NCBI RefSeq assembly: GCF_040869045.1
Contig: NC_090322.1
Location: forward strand, 179,814,672-179,878,671
Origin: Eurosta solidaginis
Lineage: Eukaryota; Arthropoda; Insecta; Diptera; Tephritidae
Length of the DNA: 64,000 bases
Reading direction: 5' to 3'
Positions 44,401 through 55,950 of this stretch are shown one piece after another (the first letter of the stretch is position 1; each line of letters starts with the position of its first letter). The position numbers and the translations under genes were made by a program. Below the pieces are notes generated by a model. It saw only the letters and a program-made list of their open reading frames with translations. It did not search any database and had not been told where the DNA came from.

Positions 44401-47400
44401 TATATCGCCGAGTTTCAAGTTTATAATTTCCAAATTAAGGGGGAAATGGCCTTTCTATCTGAACGATCGGCTGTATGGGATATAGCTATATATAGCTCCG
44501 ATTAAAGTGATTTTTTCAGAAAATCTTCTATGATATATTAAAATATATATCACCGAGTTTCACGTTTATACTTTCCAAATTAAGGGGCAAATGGGCAAAA
44601 ATCTTTCTATCTGAGAGATCGGTTGTATGGGATATATACTATATATAGCTCCGATCAAAGTGATTTTTTTAGAAAATCTTCTATGATATATTAGAATATA
44701 TATCACCGAGTTTCACGTTTATAATTTCCAAATTAAGGGGGAAATGGCCAAAAATCTTTCTATCTGAACGATCGGCTGTATGGGATATAACTATATATAG
44801 CTCCGATCAAAGTGATTTTTTCAGAAAATCTTCTATGATATATTAAAATATATATCACCGAGTTTCACGTTTATACTTTCCAAATTAAGGGGCAAATGGC
44901 CAAAAATCTTTCTATCTGAGAGATCGGTTGTATGGGATATATACTATATATAGCTCCGATCAAAGTGATTTTTTTAGAAAATCTTCTATGATATATTAGA
45001 ATATATATCACCGAGTTTCACGTTTATAATTTCCAAATTAAGGGGGAAATGGCCAAAAATCTTTCTATCTGAACGATCGGCTGTATGGGATATAACTATA
45101 TATAGCTCCGATCAAAGTGATTTTTTCAGAAAATCTTCTATGATATATTAAAATATATATCACCGAGTTTCACGTTTATACTTTCCAAATTAAGGGGGAA
45201 ATGGCCAAAAATCTTTCTATCTGAACGATCGATGGTATGGGATATAACTATATATAGCTCCGATCAAAGTGATTTTTTCAGAAAATCTTCTATGATATAT
45301 TAAAATATATATCACCGAGTTTCACGTTTATACTTTCCAAATTAAGGGGCAAATGGCCAAAAATCTTTCTATCTGAGAGATCGGTTGTATGGGATATATA
45401 CTATATATAGCTCCGATCAAAGTGATTTTTTTAGAAAATCTTCTATGATATATTAGAATATATATCACCGAGTTTCACGTTTATAATTTCCAAATTAAGG
45501 GGGAAATGGCCAAAAATCTTTCTATCTGAGAGATCGGTTGTATGGGATATATACTATATATAGCTCCGATCAAAGTGATTTTTTTAGAAAATCTTCTATG
45601 ATATATTAGAATATATATCACCGAGTTTCACGTTTATAATTTCCAAATTAAGGGGGAAATGGCCAAAAATCTTTCTATCTGAGAGATCGGTTGTATGGGA
45701 TATATACTATATATAGCTCCGATCAAAGTGATTTTTTTAGAAAATCTTCTATGATATATTAGAATATATATCACCGAGTTTCACGTTTATACTTTCCAAA
45801 TTAAGGGGGAAATGGCCAAAAATCTTTCTATCTGAACGATCGATGGTATGGGATATAACTATATATAGCTCCGATCAAAGTGATTTTTTCAGAAAATCTT
45901 CTATGATATATTAAAATATATATCACTGAGTTTCACGTTTATACTTTCCAAATTAAGGGGCAAATGGCCAAAAATCTTTCTATCTGAGAGATCGGTTGTA
46001 TGGGATATATACTATATATAGCTCCGATCAAAGTGATTTTTTCAGAAAATCTTCTATGATATATTAAAATATATATCACCGAGTTTCACGTTTATACTTT
46101 CCAAATTAAGGGGCAAATGGCCAAAAATCTTTCTATCTGAGAGATCGGTTGTATGGGATATATACTATATATAGCTCCGATCAAAGTGATTTTTTTAGAA
46201 AATCTTCTATGATATATTAGAATATATATCACCGAGTTTCACGTTTATAATTTCCAAATTAAGGGGGAAATGGCCAAAAATCTTTCTATCTGAACGATCG
46301 GCTGTATGGGATATAACTATATATAGCTCCGATCAAAGTGATTTTTTCAGAAAATCTTCTATGATATATTAAAATATATATCACCGAGTTTCACGTTTAT
46401 ACTTTCCAAATTAAGGGGGAAATGGCCAAAAATCTTTCTATCTGAACGATCGATGGTATGGGATATAACTATATATAGCTCCGATCAAAGTGATTTTTTC
46501 AGAAAATCTTCTATGATATATTAAAATATATATCACCGAGTTTCACGTTTATACTTTCCAAATTAAGGGGCAAATGGCCAAAAATCTTTCTATCTGAGAG
46601 ATCGGTTGTATGGGATATATACTATATATAGCTCCGATCAAAGTGATTTTTTTAGAAAATCTTCTATGATATATTAGAATATATATCACCGAATTTCACG
46701 TTTATAATTTCCAAATTAAGGGGGAAATGGCCAAAAATCTTTCTATCTGAACGATCGGCTGTATGGGATATAACTATATATAGCTCCGATCAAAGTGATT
46801 TTTTCAGAAAATCTTCTATGATATATTAAAATATATATCACCGAGTTTCACGTTTATACTTTCCAAATTAAGGGGCAAATGGCCAAAAATCTTTCTATCT
46901 GAGAGATCGGTTGTATGGGATATATACTATATATAGCTCCGATCAAAGTGATTTTTTTAGAAAATCTTCTATGATATATTAGAATATATATCACCGAGTT
47001 TCACGTTTATAATTTCCAAATTAAGGGGGAAATGGCCAAAAATCTTTCTATCTGAACGATCGGCTGTATGGGATATAACTATATATAGCTCCGATCAAAG
47101 TGATTTTTTCAGAAAATCTTCTATGATATATTAAAATATATATCACCGAGTTTCACGTTTATACTTTCCAAATTAAGGGGCAAATGGCCAAAAATCTTTC
47201 TATCTGAGAGATCGGTTGTATGGGATATATACTATATATAGCTCCGATCAAAGTGATTTTTTTAGAAAATCTTCTATGATATATTAGAATATATATCACC
47301 GAGTTTCACGTTTATAATTTCCAAATTAAGGGGGAAATGGCCAAAAATCTTTCTATCTGAACGATCGGCTGTATGGGATATAACTATATATAGCTCCGAT

Positions 47401-48180
47401 CAAAGTGATTTTTTCAGAAAATCTTCTATGATATATTAAAATATATATCACCGAGTTTCACGTTTATACTTTCCAAATTAAGGGGCAAATGGCCAAAAAT
47501 CTTTCTATCTGAGAGATCGGTTGTATGGGATATATACTATATATAGCTCCGATCAAAGTGATTTTTTTAGAAAATCTTCTATGATATATTAGAATATATA
47601 TCACCGAGTTTCACGTTTATAATTTCCAAATTAAGGGGGAAATGGCCAAAAATCTTTCTATCTGAACGATCGGCTGTATGGGATATAACTATATATAGCT
47701 CCGATCAAAGTGATTTTTTCAGAAAATCTTCTATGATATATTAAAATATATATCACCGAGTTTCACGTTTATACTTTCCAAATTAAGGGGGAAATGGCCA
47801 AAAATCTTTCTATCTGAACGATCGATGGTATGGGATATAACTATATATAGCTCCGATCAAAGTGATTTTTTCAGAAAATCTTCTTTGATATATTAAAATA
47901 TATATACCGAGTTTCACGTTTATAATTTCCAAATTAAGGGGGAAATTGCCAAAAATCTTTCTATCTGAACGATCGGCTGTATGGGATATAACTATATATA
48001 GCTCCGATCAAAGTGATTTTTTCAGAAAATCTTCTATGATATATTAAAATATATATCACCGAGTTTCACGTTTATATTTTCTAAATTGCGGCAGGAGTGA
48101 CCAAAATCGTCTTATCTGAACGATCGGTTGTATGGGAGATATATGTTATAGTGGTCCGATCCTACCGGATCCGACAAATG
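38459..48180. repeat. 152/153-bp satellite array, right arm
   Basis: About 63 further monomers of the same repeat. Four variant types are distinguishable. A is 'gaacgatcggctg' with 'gatataactatat'. B is 'gagagatcggttg' with 'gatatatactatat'. C is 'gaacgatcgatgg'. D has a 7-bp deletion giving 'atggcctttctatctg'. D occurs only at 39,883, 41,707 and 44,448. The last units (48,061-48,180) are diverged. No open frame of note spans it. Monomers are A+T-rich, with 'gatataactatatatag' in each. Confidence 0.97.
40630..46110. repeat. Tandem duplication of an 18-monomer, 2,741-bp higher-order block
   Basis: Rare variants recur at a constant offset: B-with-'gaaagatcgg' at 40,963/43,703; 'atagagctcc' variant at 41,149/43,890; D at 41,707/44,448; C at 42,485/45,226 and 43,096/45,837; 'cactgag' at 43,183/45,924. 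Offsets are 2,740-2,741 bp. The match breaks to the left of about 40,630 and to the right of about 43,370/46,110. The copies differ by very few bases (one extra A near 43,841; 'cgtatata' against 'cgtttata' near 41,370). Confidence 0.85.
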
Positions 48181-48418
48181 TCTAATATAATACAAAAATA
48201 CATCCTTGTGCCAAATTTCATTGAGATATCTCAAAATTTGAGGGACTAGTTTGCGTTCAAACAGACAGACGGACGAACAGACGGACATGGCTTTATCAAC
48301 TCAGGTCGTCGCCCTGATCAATTCGGCATACTTAATGATGAGTCTGTCTTCTATATTTCTCAACGTTACAAACATCGGACCAAAGTTAATATACCACTTC
48401 ATGTTCATGAAAGGTATA

Positions 48419-48740
48419 ATGAAACAACACCAACTATGAATACAGGTCAAGTGTTGGCGTCATGTGGCCATCCAACAAAACCAACTATCAAACAAGTTGA
48501 AAGGTAAGAAGACTGACGTTGACTATTTAGAAGGCTTTTCCTACGGTGGTGTCACGACAGTAACAACAACACGAGCTTTGACAGCAACTAAAAAGAAAAT
48601 AACGGAAAGACGCATGCGACTCAACACTTATGATCAGAGCTGCCACTATCGTTTATTCGAATCTAAAATTTGGTTCGTTAGTTCACTTTCTTCTTTTATT
48701 TGGTACTTTTTGATTACAACTACGGTACCATATTGAGTCG
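48419..48740. other. Unassigned sequence
   Basis: An open frame of 90 residues (48,464-48,736) has no recognised domain. It lies between the Helitron-like element and LINE remains. Confidence 0.35.
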
Positions 48741-48769
48741 TTTCCGCGAAACGTTCAAACGGACGCCTT

Positions 48770-49790
48770 CCGCAAAGCACCTAAACTACATGGTAGCCAA
48801 AACTCTATAGTTACATGGATAAAGTCTATACTAAGGAGTGGAAGTTGGCCCAGTATGTAAAATGACTACCAGGGGCATATCTCAGGTCGATGTGTTATCG
48901 GCTCTTCTTTGAACACTGTTAGTTAATAAAATCTAGAAATCTTTATGACAGAAATAACGAGGGTAGTCGTAAATGCAGACGACTTAGTGATTCTAATCAT
49001 AAGTGAATTTCTGCCAACGATTAGCGACGTCATAGCCACAGCACTTTGCGTGATTTCGAGATGGTCGGTGCAGACCGGAGTGAGATAAATCAAACTGAAC
49101 TTGGCCTGTTCACAAGAAAAACAAAAATTCCGTTCTCATACTTTCCGAGGGTAAACGGCACAACGTCAAATCTCTATACGACTTCTCTGGCAGCAGCATT
49201 GCAATTCAGTGGGGGAATCCGTGCGGAGGTTTCCATAAGTGATAAAAGGGCGGCAGCTAATCTCTCGACTCCATTTATTGAATTAGGACTTTGTACTTAG
49301 CTTGTACAGCAAAAGCTTCTGAGTATTTGTGTGATCACACAGTTTAGCTGTGTTCTAGTTTTCTACAAAAGTAGTTATTTGACAACGCTATGGACACATT
49401 CAGTATTTTTTGCCCACCCAGTTCAACTTAATAAATCGGCCAAGCCCTTACGACCTAACCTTGCCTAACCTAGTGCCAGCAAAAGTGAAATAATGCTCGA
49501 ATTGAAAACGGGATTGAAGGAATCACACAGAGGGGCCAACTTCTGCCTGATAAAATTTTTTACCCGACACGATTACTTCTGCAAATATCTCTACAGAAAG
49601 GGGAAGGTTGAAAACGCGAACCGCCTATACTACGGAAGTGCAGACAATGTTTGTCACAGCTTCTTCGAATACAAACACCTCACACAACAACGAAGGATGA
49701 TAGAAGATACACTTGGCAACGTATCAACGGGTAGTGTCGTCAATAACATGAACGACCAAAGTGTATCTTAGTTGTGGTCAGCATATAAGT
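48770..49790 (+). pseudogene. Decayed R1-like LINE: RT motifs and C-terminal module
   Basis: Near 48,865-48,910 the plus strand encodes 'TTRGISQVDVLSALL', a ruined version of the conserved 'TRGxPQGGVLSPLL' RT motif. Near 48,966-49,135 it encodes 'VVVNADDLVILI' (YADD changed to NADD), then 'ISRW' and 'LFTRKTKIPF'. At 49,520-49,690 'FFTRHDYFCKYLYRKGKVEN' and 'CHSFFEYKHL' match the C-terminal zinc-finger-like module of R1/LOA-type LINEs, with key cysteines lost. Frame breaks separate the blocks. Inactive. Confidence 0.75.
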
Positions 49791-49899
49791 GAGTTATATA
49801 ATTCTCAGTAAACGAGACTATGAATGCTTAGCCCATTATCGAGGTAGTAGCCATGGAGCTCACATAGGGCGCACCTGAATAAATGCTAAATGCAATCAA

Positions 49900-50740
49900 A
49901 TGTGCAGAGAATCGTAAGAGCTGTGGAAGGTTAGGTTGTAGGGATTTGGTAACTCACAAATTGCTGGCATAAAATTCCGACGCCTTTTTGTGGATATCAC
50001 TGGAGACCTGTTTGAGCTTTTTTCTTCATACGGCAGCGTTCCTATTTCCTCATAATGACTTCGAATGTGACATTTTACGCAACCGGGAGGTGGGGTCTCT
50101 TTGATCAGATGTCTGTTGGGATACCCAGGATTCTGAATATTCAACAGAAAATCTTTGTTCAGCATTTCATTTCTATCCCTAATGGGGAGTACGCTCCGTA
50201 GCGATTCTGAGACCAGTGTTTTGGCAGGCCTGTATTTTCTTCCAATGAGTAACCTTTAGGCTTGTCGGCCGTATAGGGACGCGTAGCATGCAACCAGCCG
50301 GTCCATTTCTTTGTAAGTCGTAAAGAGCATCTCCTTGTCTTACCCCCCAAGGGCTGCCGGCAAATGGTTTACAAATTTTACTACTACTCTGGATTTGAGG
50401 TACAATTGCGGTAGTATGCTCGCCAAAATGTAATTCCGGATCGCACGTCAGTAGCATGTTTCCATCGATGGGGATGTCCAATATCGTCGACATTTGCCAT
50501 TTCCATGTTGTAAATAAGGGCGTGAGCAGAAAAAACTAGAGAGATCAAGGCAATAGCTTTTTATTCAGTAACATTGCTCATCGGTGGGTGCGCCAGTAAC
50601 CTGGGGCCATTATCGTGCAGTCATCGGCGTAGTATGCAATGGTGACTCCTTCTGGTGGTGAGGGTAGCTGCGATATGCAGAAGTTAAACAATGGCAGGGT
50701 AAGACACTACCCGGTGGTAAGTCTTGTTTAATTCCTCGGG
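49900..50740 (-). pseudogene. Decayed Jockey-like LINE reverse transcriptase (minus strand)
   Basis: On the minus strand, from right to left: 'RGIKQDLPPGSVLPCHC' (about 50,690-50,740), 'GVTIAYYADDCTIMAPG' with the catalytic YADD intact (about 50,605-50,655), 'ELHFGEHTTAI' and 'FAGSPWGVRQGD' (50,330-50,430), 'WKKIQACQNTGLRIAT' (about 50,195-50,245), then in another frame 'MLNKDFLLNIQNPGYPN' and 'KETPPPGCVK' (about 50,080-50,165). Frame changes occur between blocks. The order and motifs match the Jockey-type LINE whose 3' end is at 26,700-27,120. Confidence 0.85.
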
Positions 50741-51878
50741 GTTAAGATGTTACGTTCCCACTGATGCTTGTCGATCAGAACTATACTTTGCGGTCCATCT
50801 TTTGAGACTTGGAGGGACAGAGGACCCTTCCAAGTCTTGCATTTACACTTTACATGACGTGACGCTAGTGCGATATTCAAACATTTCAGTGTCCTCTTTC
50901 CAATTCGGAGTGAGCAAGAGGATAAAAAACCTAACTCAATCAAAGCAGCTCCGTTAGTGACATTTATTTCAGCTTTGCAGTCAATCGAAAAATAAAGCTT
51001 ATGACGCTCTTTTTATGGCTATTATCCAAGATTTTCCGTAGCGTAAATATGTATGTGGTCCACGATTAGATGGTAGATTACTGAGCTGGTGGTACTGTTA
51101 ACAGTAGATCACAGTCCTAGGCTCAATACACTGGATTTACCTTTGCGTTCGATATTAAGACGAATTTCCGATCATACCCGTAGCTGCCCCGTTTGCAAAT
51201 TGGATTAAAACAAATATTTTCCGAAAAAAACAGCGTATGGCAACAGCGCTTATGGGTACAAATAACAATAACTTGCGCCTAGACGATGACGATGAACGTA
51301 CAAAACTTAAGTGTTGACGATGGTGCACGAGCACTAGAGTTGAGGGTGGCGCACAGGCGGTGTAGGTATAATTTACGCTGCGTCACTTAAAACTACAATG
51401 CTTTGAAAAAAAAGTAAATCTTCTTTAGTCAGCACCACAAGATGACACTTCACAAAAATTTACAACACAAATGCTCACATTGGCACATGGGCACATTTCA
51501 CATACTCCCATTTTTTAAGGCACACATGTATGTACATATGACTTGAATGAAAGATGTTATAAAACAGAACAATTTGTCTAAGATTTTGTTGTAGAAAAAG
51601 TAGTTTCCCACACCATGAAGATTTCTGTGTTGAAAAAATTACAGGGATTTAAGGGGTTGATAAGCGCAATTCACAGCTTCCCCAAGGAGGAAGGTTTAGG
51701 CAGGAGAGACAGAGATCAAACATGGTGACGAGAAGGGAGAAGCAAGCGGATATAAACCTTTTTTTATTTGCAGAAGCTTTAGTATGACAAATACTTCTAT
51801 TTACTGGGAGAGTCGAAAGATCACTGTAAGGAATATTATCTGGCAGGAGAATATCTCAAATCTATATCTTATTTATAA
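50741..51878. other. Unassigned sequence, possibly more LINE remnant
   Basis: Upstream of the RT motifs of the minus-strand LINE, so its 5' part may continue to about 50,950, but I cannot identify conserved blocks. From 51,000 to 51,878 nothing is supported. Confidence 0.4.
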
Positions 51879-52833
51879 CAAGTAAGGAAGGCTAAGTTCG
51901 GGTGTAACCGAACATTACATACTCAGCTGAGAGCTATGGAGACAAAATAAGGGAAAATCACCATGTAGGAAAATGAACTTAGGGTAAACCTGGAATGTGT
52001 TTGTATGACATGTGTATCAAATGGAAGGTACTAAAGAGTATTTTAAGAGGGAGTGGGCCATAGTTCTATAGGTGAACGCCATTTAGGGATATCGCCATAA
52101 AGGTGGACCAGGGCTGACTCTAGAATTTGTTTGTACGATATGGGTATCAAACGAAAGGTGTTAATAAGTATTTTAAAAGAGCGTGGGCCTTAGTTCTATG
52201 GGTGGACGCCTTTTCGAGATATCACCATAAAAGTGGACCAGGGGTTACTCTAGAATTTGTTTGTACGATATGGGTACCAATGAAAGGTGTTAATGAGTGT
52301 TGTAAAAGGGAGTGTGCCTTAGTTCTATACGTGGACGTCTTTTCGATATTTCGCCATAAATGTGGACCAGGGGAGACTCTAGAATTTGTTTGTACGATAT
52401 GGATATCAAATGAAAGGTGTTAATAAGTATTTTAAAAGAGCGTGGGCCTTAGTGCTATAGGCGTACGCCTTTTCGCCTTTCACCTACCAAGTTTCATCGC
52501 TTTATCCGTCTTTGGTAATGAATTATCGCGCTTTTTCGGTTTTTCGAAATTTTCGATATCGAAAAAGTGGGAGTGGTTATAGTCCGATATCGTTCATTTT
52601 AAATAGCGATCAGAGACGAGTACCCAGGCAACTACATACCAAATGTCATCAAGATGCCTCAAAATTTACTCAAGTTATCGTGTTAACGGACGGGCGGACA
52701 TGGCTCAATCAAATTTTTTTTCGATACTGATGATTTTGATATATATCTATCTCGATTCCTTTATACCTGTACAACCAACCGTTATTCAATCAAAGTTAAT
52801 ATACTCTGTGAGATCTACTGAACTGAATATAAA
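51879..52833 (+). mobile_element. Type-1 Helitron-like element
   Basis: Starts 'caagtaaggaaggctaag', with the GTTCGG/CCGAAC hairpin, and ends '...agatctactgaactgaatat'. Inside, the segment around 'accagggg...actctagaatttg' is repeated three to four times (about 52,105-52,400) in units of about 115-120 bp. Microsatellite reduced near 52,688-52,700. Non-coding. Confidence 0.8.
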
Positions 52834-52954
52834 AACGAATATGATTTTAAAAATTTCACCTGCGTTTGTTTTATATTCAAATCAAGCGGACATGTGAAAC
52901 AATCTCTAGTATAGAAATGCAATATATATATATAAGGAAATGATGTGAGATAAG

Positions 52955-53125
52955 TAAAGAGAGTGGTAGTGAGAGTGGAACTTGGAGTGGAGGTGGGAGT
53001 GGGAATGGCACTCTGACTGGCAATGGGAGTGTTAGTGGAAGTGGGAGTAGGAACGGGAGTGGGAATGGGAGTAGGAATGGGGGATAGTGGAGTGGGAGCG
53101 GTAACGGGCCTGAGAGTGGAAGGAA
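52955..53125. repeat. GTGGGA-type degenerate hexanucleotide minisatellite
   Basis: Tandem variants of 'agtggga', 'agtggaa' and 'gggaatgg' for about 170 bp. It is strongly purine-biased on the plus strand. Reading frames over it are low complexity. Confidence 0.85.
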
Positions 53126-53239
53126 AATAAAAGGTATAAGGACCGCATAGAAATAGACGAAATATGGACTATATAGTAGATGAGAATGAGAGAGAGTGAA
53201 GAGGAAAAGCAAGGCTCAGTTTTAAAATGTAAAAAAACA

Positions 53240-53572
53240 GAACCGTAAGGCGAGACAGCCTCCGAAGAGATTTTAGGCCAAAATTCTTTTCCAGTTTGCG
53301 TGTTGCTCCTTTTATTTTTCCCTACAAATTGGCGAGACGGGACCGACTCCGAAAGGCATCTGCAAGGCAGATGAGTTTTCACTGAGAGATTTTCATGGCA
53401 GAAATACACTCGAAGAGCTTGCCAAATACTGCCGAGGGCCCACCCCGCATAGAAAATGTTTCTTCTAATTGAAAAACCTTATTTCTAAAATATTGATGTT
53501 GTTTTACCCGGGGCGTGAACCCAGGATCTTCGGTGGAGCACGCTACCATCACACCAAGTCGGCCGCAAAGTA
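53240..53572 (-). mobile_element. tRNA-derived SINE
   Basis: From 'aaggcgagacagcctccgaa' to the tRNA-like head 'ggggcgtgaacccagg' and 'cacgctaccatcacacca'. Small deletions relative to 32,007-32,362, for instance in the 'gacgggacc...gactccg' region. Confidence 0.85.
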
Positions 53573-53889
53573 TCGCATATACATATAACTAGGTCTACGC
53601 ACTGGGCTTCGGTACGGCAAAGCAAAAACCTCTTTTAATAAAACTAAGACAACATTTTGGATAAGATCTCTTCTATCTGATTCTATTCATTCAATTGCAT
53701 ATCTGTTAATATTACGTAATAGGCAAAATCAATTGGAACTGAATTTGCTATGCAGGTGGCGTTCTTTAACTAGCAGTCTTTACTTAGCAACTGACTGACC
53801 TCTTACACCTGTTCTTTTCACGTATCGGAATTTTGAAAAGAAGTCATTCGGAATACTAGTACGAATATTGAACAAAAAGAAATTTTCGG
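53573..53889. other. Unassigned sequence
   Basis: About 320 bp between a SINE and the CGATAAC-array element. Nothing recognised. Confidence 0.4.
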
Positions 53890-55000
53890 TCGTAACTAAA
53901 CAAAAAATGTCTATGTGAGGTCTAATTGGTCGACCAGATGTACGTCTAGATAAATAATGTTTTTAAGTTAACTGAAACCCGCTCAGGGATTGAAAGCTCA
54001 ACCAACTCAGAGGTAATATTACCTCAAACAAGTAGTTTCGGGCTCTTTGAGATGAGCTTTGTCGTCTTCTTATCGGTAACCGACAAGTTATTGTTTTATT
54101 ATGGCCTGATTATTGATAGCGAATTATTAACCTCGAGTTATCGGTTTGTTAATGGCTTTTAATAGTCCAGCCATAGGCTTCTTGTTGTATTAACATTCGA
54201 TGGGCACAACCACTCCCCAATTGGCATCAAAGTCCTCTAACGGAAGGCCAAGGAAACTGGCAATTGACTCTGGACAAGTTAGAGCTTAACTTGTTATAGC
54301 ATCCAGAACAAAGTTGGGCCAGGGTGTATTTTGTCTCCAATGGTAGTGTGTTTTCTTCTTCTGCAAGAGTGGGATATTGTATATTTGTAACAGGGTTCAC
54401 CGGGTGCGTCCAGGCAAAGGCGTTTACCGTTTTTTCTGAGACAGTAAATAAAGCAGCTTACTTTTCAGTACCAAAACGATAAAAAATTGTTAACATTTTA
54501 AATATTTTGATACATCACATAAAATATTGGCAAGTTTTCTATCAATAATCGATAACTTTTAGATGAAAAATCGTCAACTTTTCAGTGATGTATCGATGAC
54601 TTTTCAACCACTTTTTGAAAGCAATAATAAATAATTAAACAATAACTTTTTGATAGCAATGCGAAAGCTTTGTGATCACATATCCATAAATTTTCGATAA
54701 GTAATTTAGGCTATTCGATAAAAAAAAATCGATAAATTTTCGAAAAAAATTTATAGCTCATCGCTTAAGAATGGGTTACTCATTTATGACCTTAGGTTTT
54801 GATAGAAATCTTATAATACGCCGATAACTCGTCTTTAACTTGTCGATAACAAACGATTACCAATTCGATAACAAAATTATGCCTTGCTTAATTTGCTATA
54901 TGTTTTCACTCATATCAATTCTACCACGTGCGTTTCTCGCGCATCAATCTACAGTTTAGCGAGAACACTTACGATGCGATGCTATATTCCCATGTATAGA
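53890..55000. mobile_element. CGATAAC-array element, copy 2
   Basis: The left shoulder 'gtacgtctagataaataatg' and 'cagaggtaat' matches about 1700-1765, and the right shoulder 'ctcatatcaattctacc' matches 2545-2560. The arrays at about 54,065-54,160 (reading TTATCG) and 54,530-54,870 (reading CGATAA) again switch orientation. A piece of Jockey-like LINE interrupts it at about 54,195-54,365. No ORF. Confidence 0.55.
54195..54365 (-). pseudogene. Small Jockey-like LINE 3' fragment
   Basis: The minus strand encodes 'SIASFLGLPLEDFDANW'-type sequence at about 54,220-54,270, matching the C-terminal end at 27,015-27,060. Only the last portion of the LINE is present. Confidence 0.7.
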
Positions 55001-55049
55001 ATACCCATTCCAAATACTACTCTAACACCTACCTACCTTACCGATATTT

Positions 55050-55490
55050 TTCCCCCAGCGGCTTAGGGGGCCTGGAATATAAAAATTAAAATGTAAGGTG
55101 CGATAACCTCCGAAGAGATTTTAGGCCGAGCTTCTCTTCCGATTTGCCTCTGCTCCTTTAAGATTTTCCTACAAATTGACGGGACGGGACCTTTTTCACT
55201 AAAAAGTTTTACATGGCAGAAATACACTCGGAGTCTTGCCAAACACTCAGCATGGCTCGGAATACACTCACGGCAGGAATGTTTGTCGTAAAAGGCGAAT
55301 ATAATATCCAAATGATTCAAGGAATTGTATGGCCTAATCTTTTCAATGGGTTTCCAGCGGAATTTATAGCTTCTCCAACTCAATTGACAACCTCACCGAC
55401 CCGTGGCGAATACGATTTGTTTAGCAGGCAAAGCTTTCGTGACCCTAAGCTTCGCATGCTGCTAGGGAGTGGGGAGGCGGGATGGCTAAA
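55050..55490 (+). repeat. (CAA)n-type dispersed repeat, copy 4, split by a SINE
   Basis: 55,050-55,078 ('cccagcggcttagggggcc') and 55,255-55,490 ('cgtaaaaggcgaatataata', 'ttccagcggaatttatag', 'ctgctagggagtgggg') match successive parts of 24,155-24,400. The SINE lies between them. The 3' tail is missing here. Confidence 0.65.
55088..55252 (-). mobile_element. SINE lacking its tRNA-like head
   Basis: Body sequence from 'atgtaaggtgcgataacctc' to 'ctcggagtcttgccaaacac'. The 5' (head) end is missing, as expected from incomplete reverse transcription. 'ggaatata' on the left and 'ggaataca' on the right suggest an 8-bp target duplication. Confidence 0.75.
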
Positions 55491-55512
55491 AAGTTTCAAT
55501 GCGATCATAGTC

Positions 55513-55604
55513 AGCCCAATCACGCAATCCGTCGTAGACTGTTTTTTCGGGATTCGTAACATTCGAATTCGTAACATTGCTACGATGGATTGCGTGATGG
55601 GGCT
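55513..55604. repeat. Inverted repeat, 25-bp stem
   Basis: 'agcccaatcacgcaatccg' (55,513 on) pairs with 'gattgcgtgatggggct' (to 55,604), two mismatches over 25 bp. The loop holds 'gattcgtaacattcg' twice in part. The arm sequence 'tacgatggattgcgtga' occurs again at about 55,806-55,822. Confidence 0.75.
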
Positions 55605-55950
55605 GTCTGTTTTAAATATTTTTCGTGTTTCGTAAATTTTCTCCGCTGGCAAGACTTGTAGTACAAAATTTCAAATAAACGTCAAAAGTTTACGCTCCGA
55701 GTGAATTAAGTGATGCCACTGTACGAATTTCGAATTTACTTATTACTTTCGGGGACGTTCGGAAACACGGTCGAATTGCATGATAGCAATTTCGAAAAAA
55801 GATTCTACGATGGATTGCGTGAGTAAATCGTTCCCGATTAGAAGTTTATGCCGATTAGTGTATCGGCAACGACGCCGGCTTACTTACTTTAAAATAGCTT
55901 GAATTTTCTATTTAAAAAATTTATATTTAGGAAGGGCTTTGTTTATATAT
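55605..55950. other. Unassigned sequence
   Basis: Contains the extra copy of the stem arm near 55,806 but no gene or complete repeat. Confidence 0.4.

Larger units (their letters stand above)
33601..48418. mobile_element. Type-2 Helitron-like element with satellite-expanded core
   Basis: The left end is 'caagtaaggacgggact', a hairpin, then 'cttcatacctttcataa' (matching 59,921 and 7,528). The right end is 'gagggactagtttgc', GACA/GACG microsatellite (48,262-48,290) and 'catgttcatgaaaggtata' (matching 9,055-9,517). Between the shared ends lies a tandem array plus an LTR retrotransposon. The element shows no transposase. Ends and interior together indicate one mobile unit whose internal repeat grew in place. 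Class assignment (Helitron/Helentron-like) is inference from the hairpin terminus next to a T-rich target on the complementary strand. Confidence 0.65.

Noticed and set aside
38459..48180. Regular repeats with near-constant spacing, superficially like a CRISPR array
   Set aside because: Whole 152-bp units are repeated with no unique spacers, and the setting is eukaryotic. It is a satellite array.
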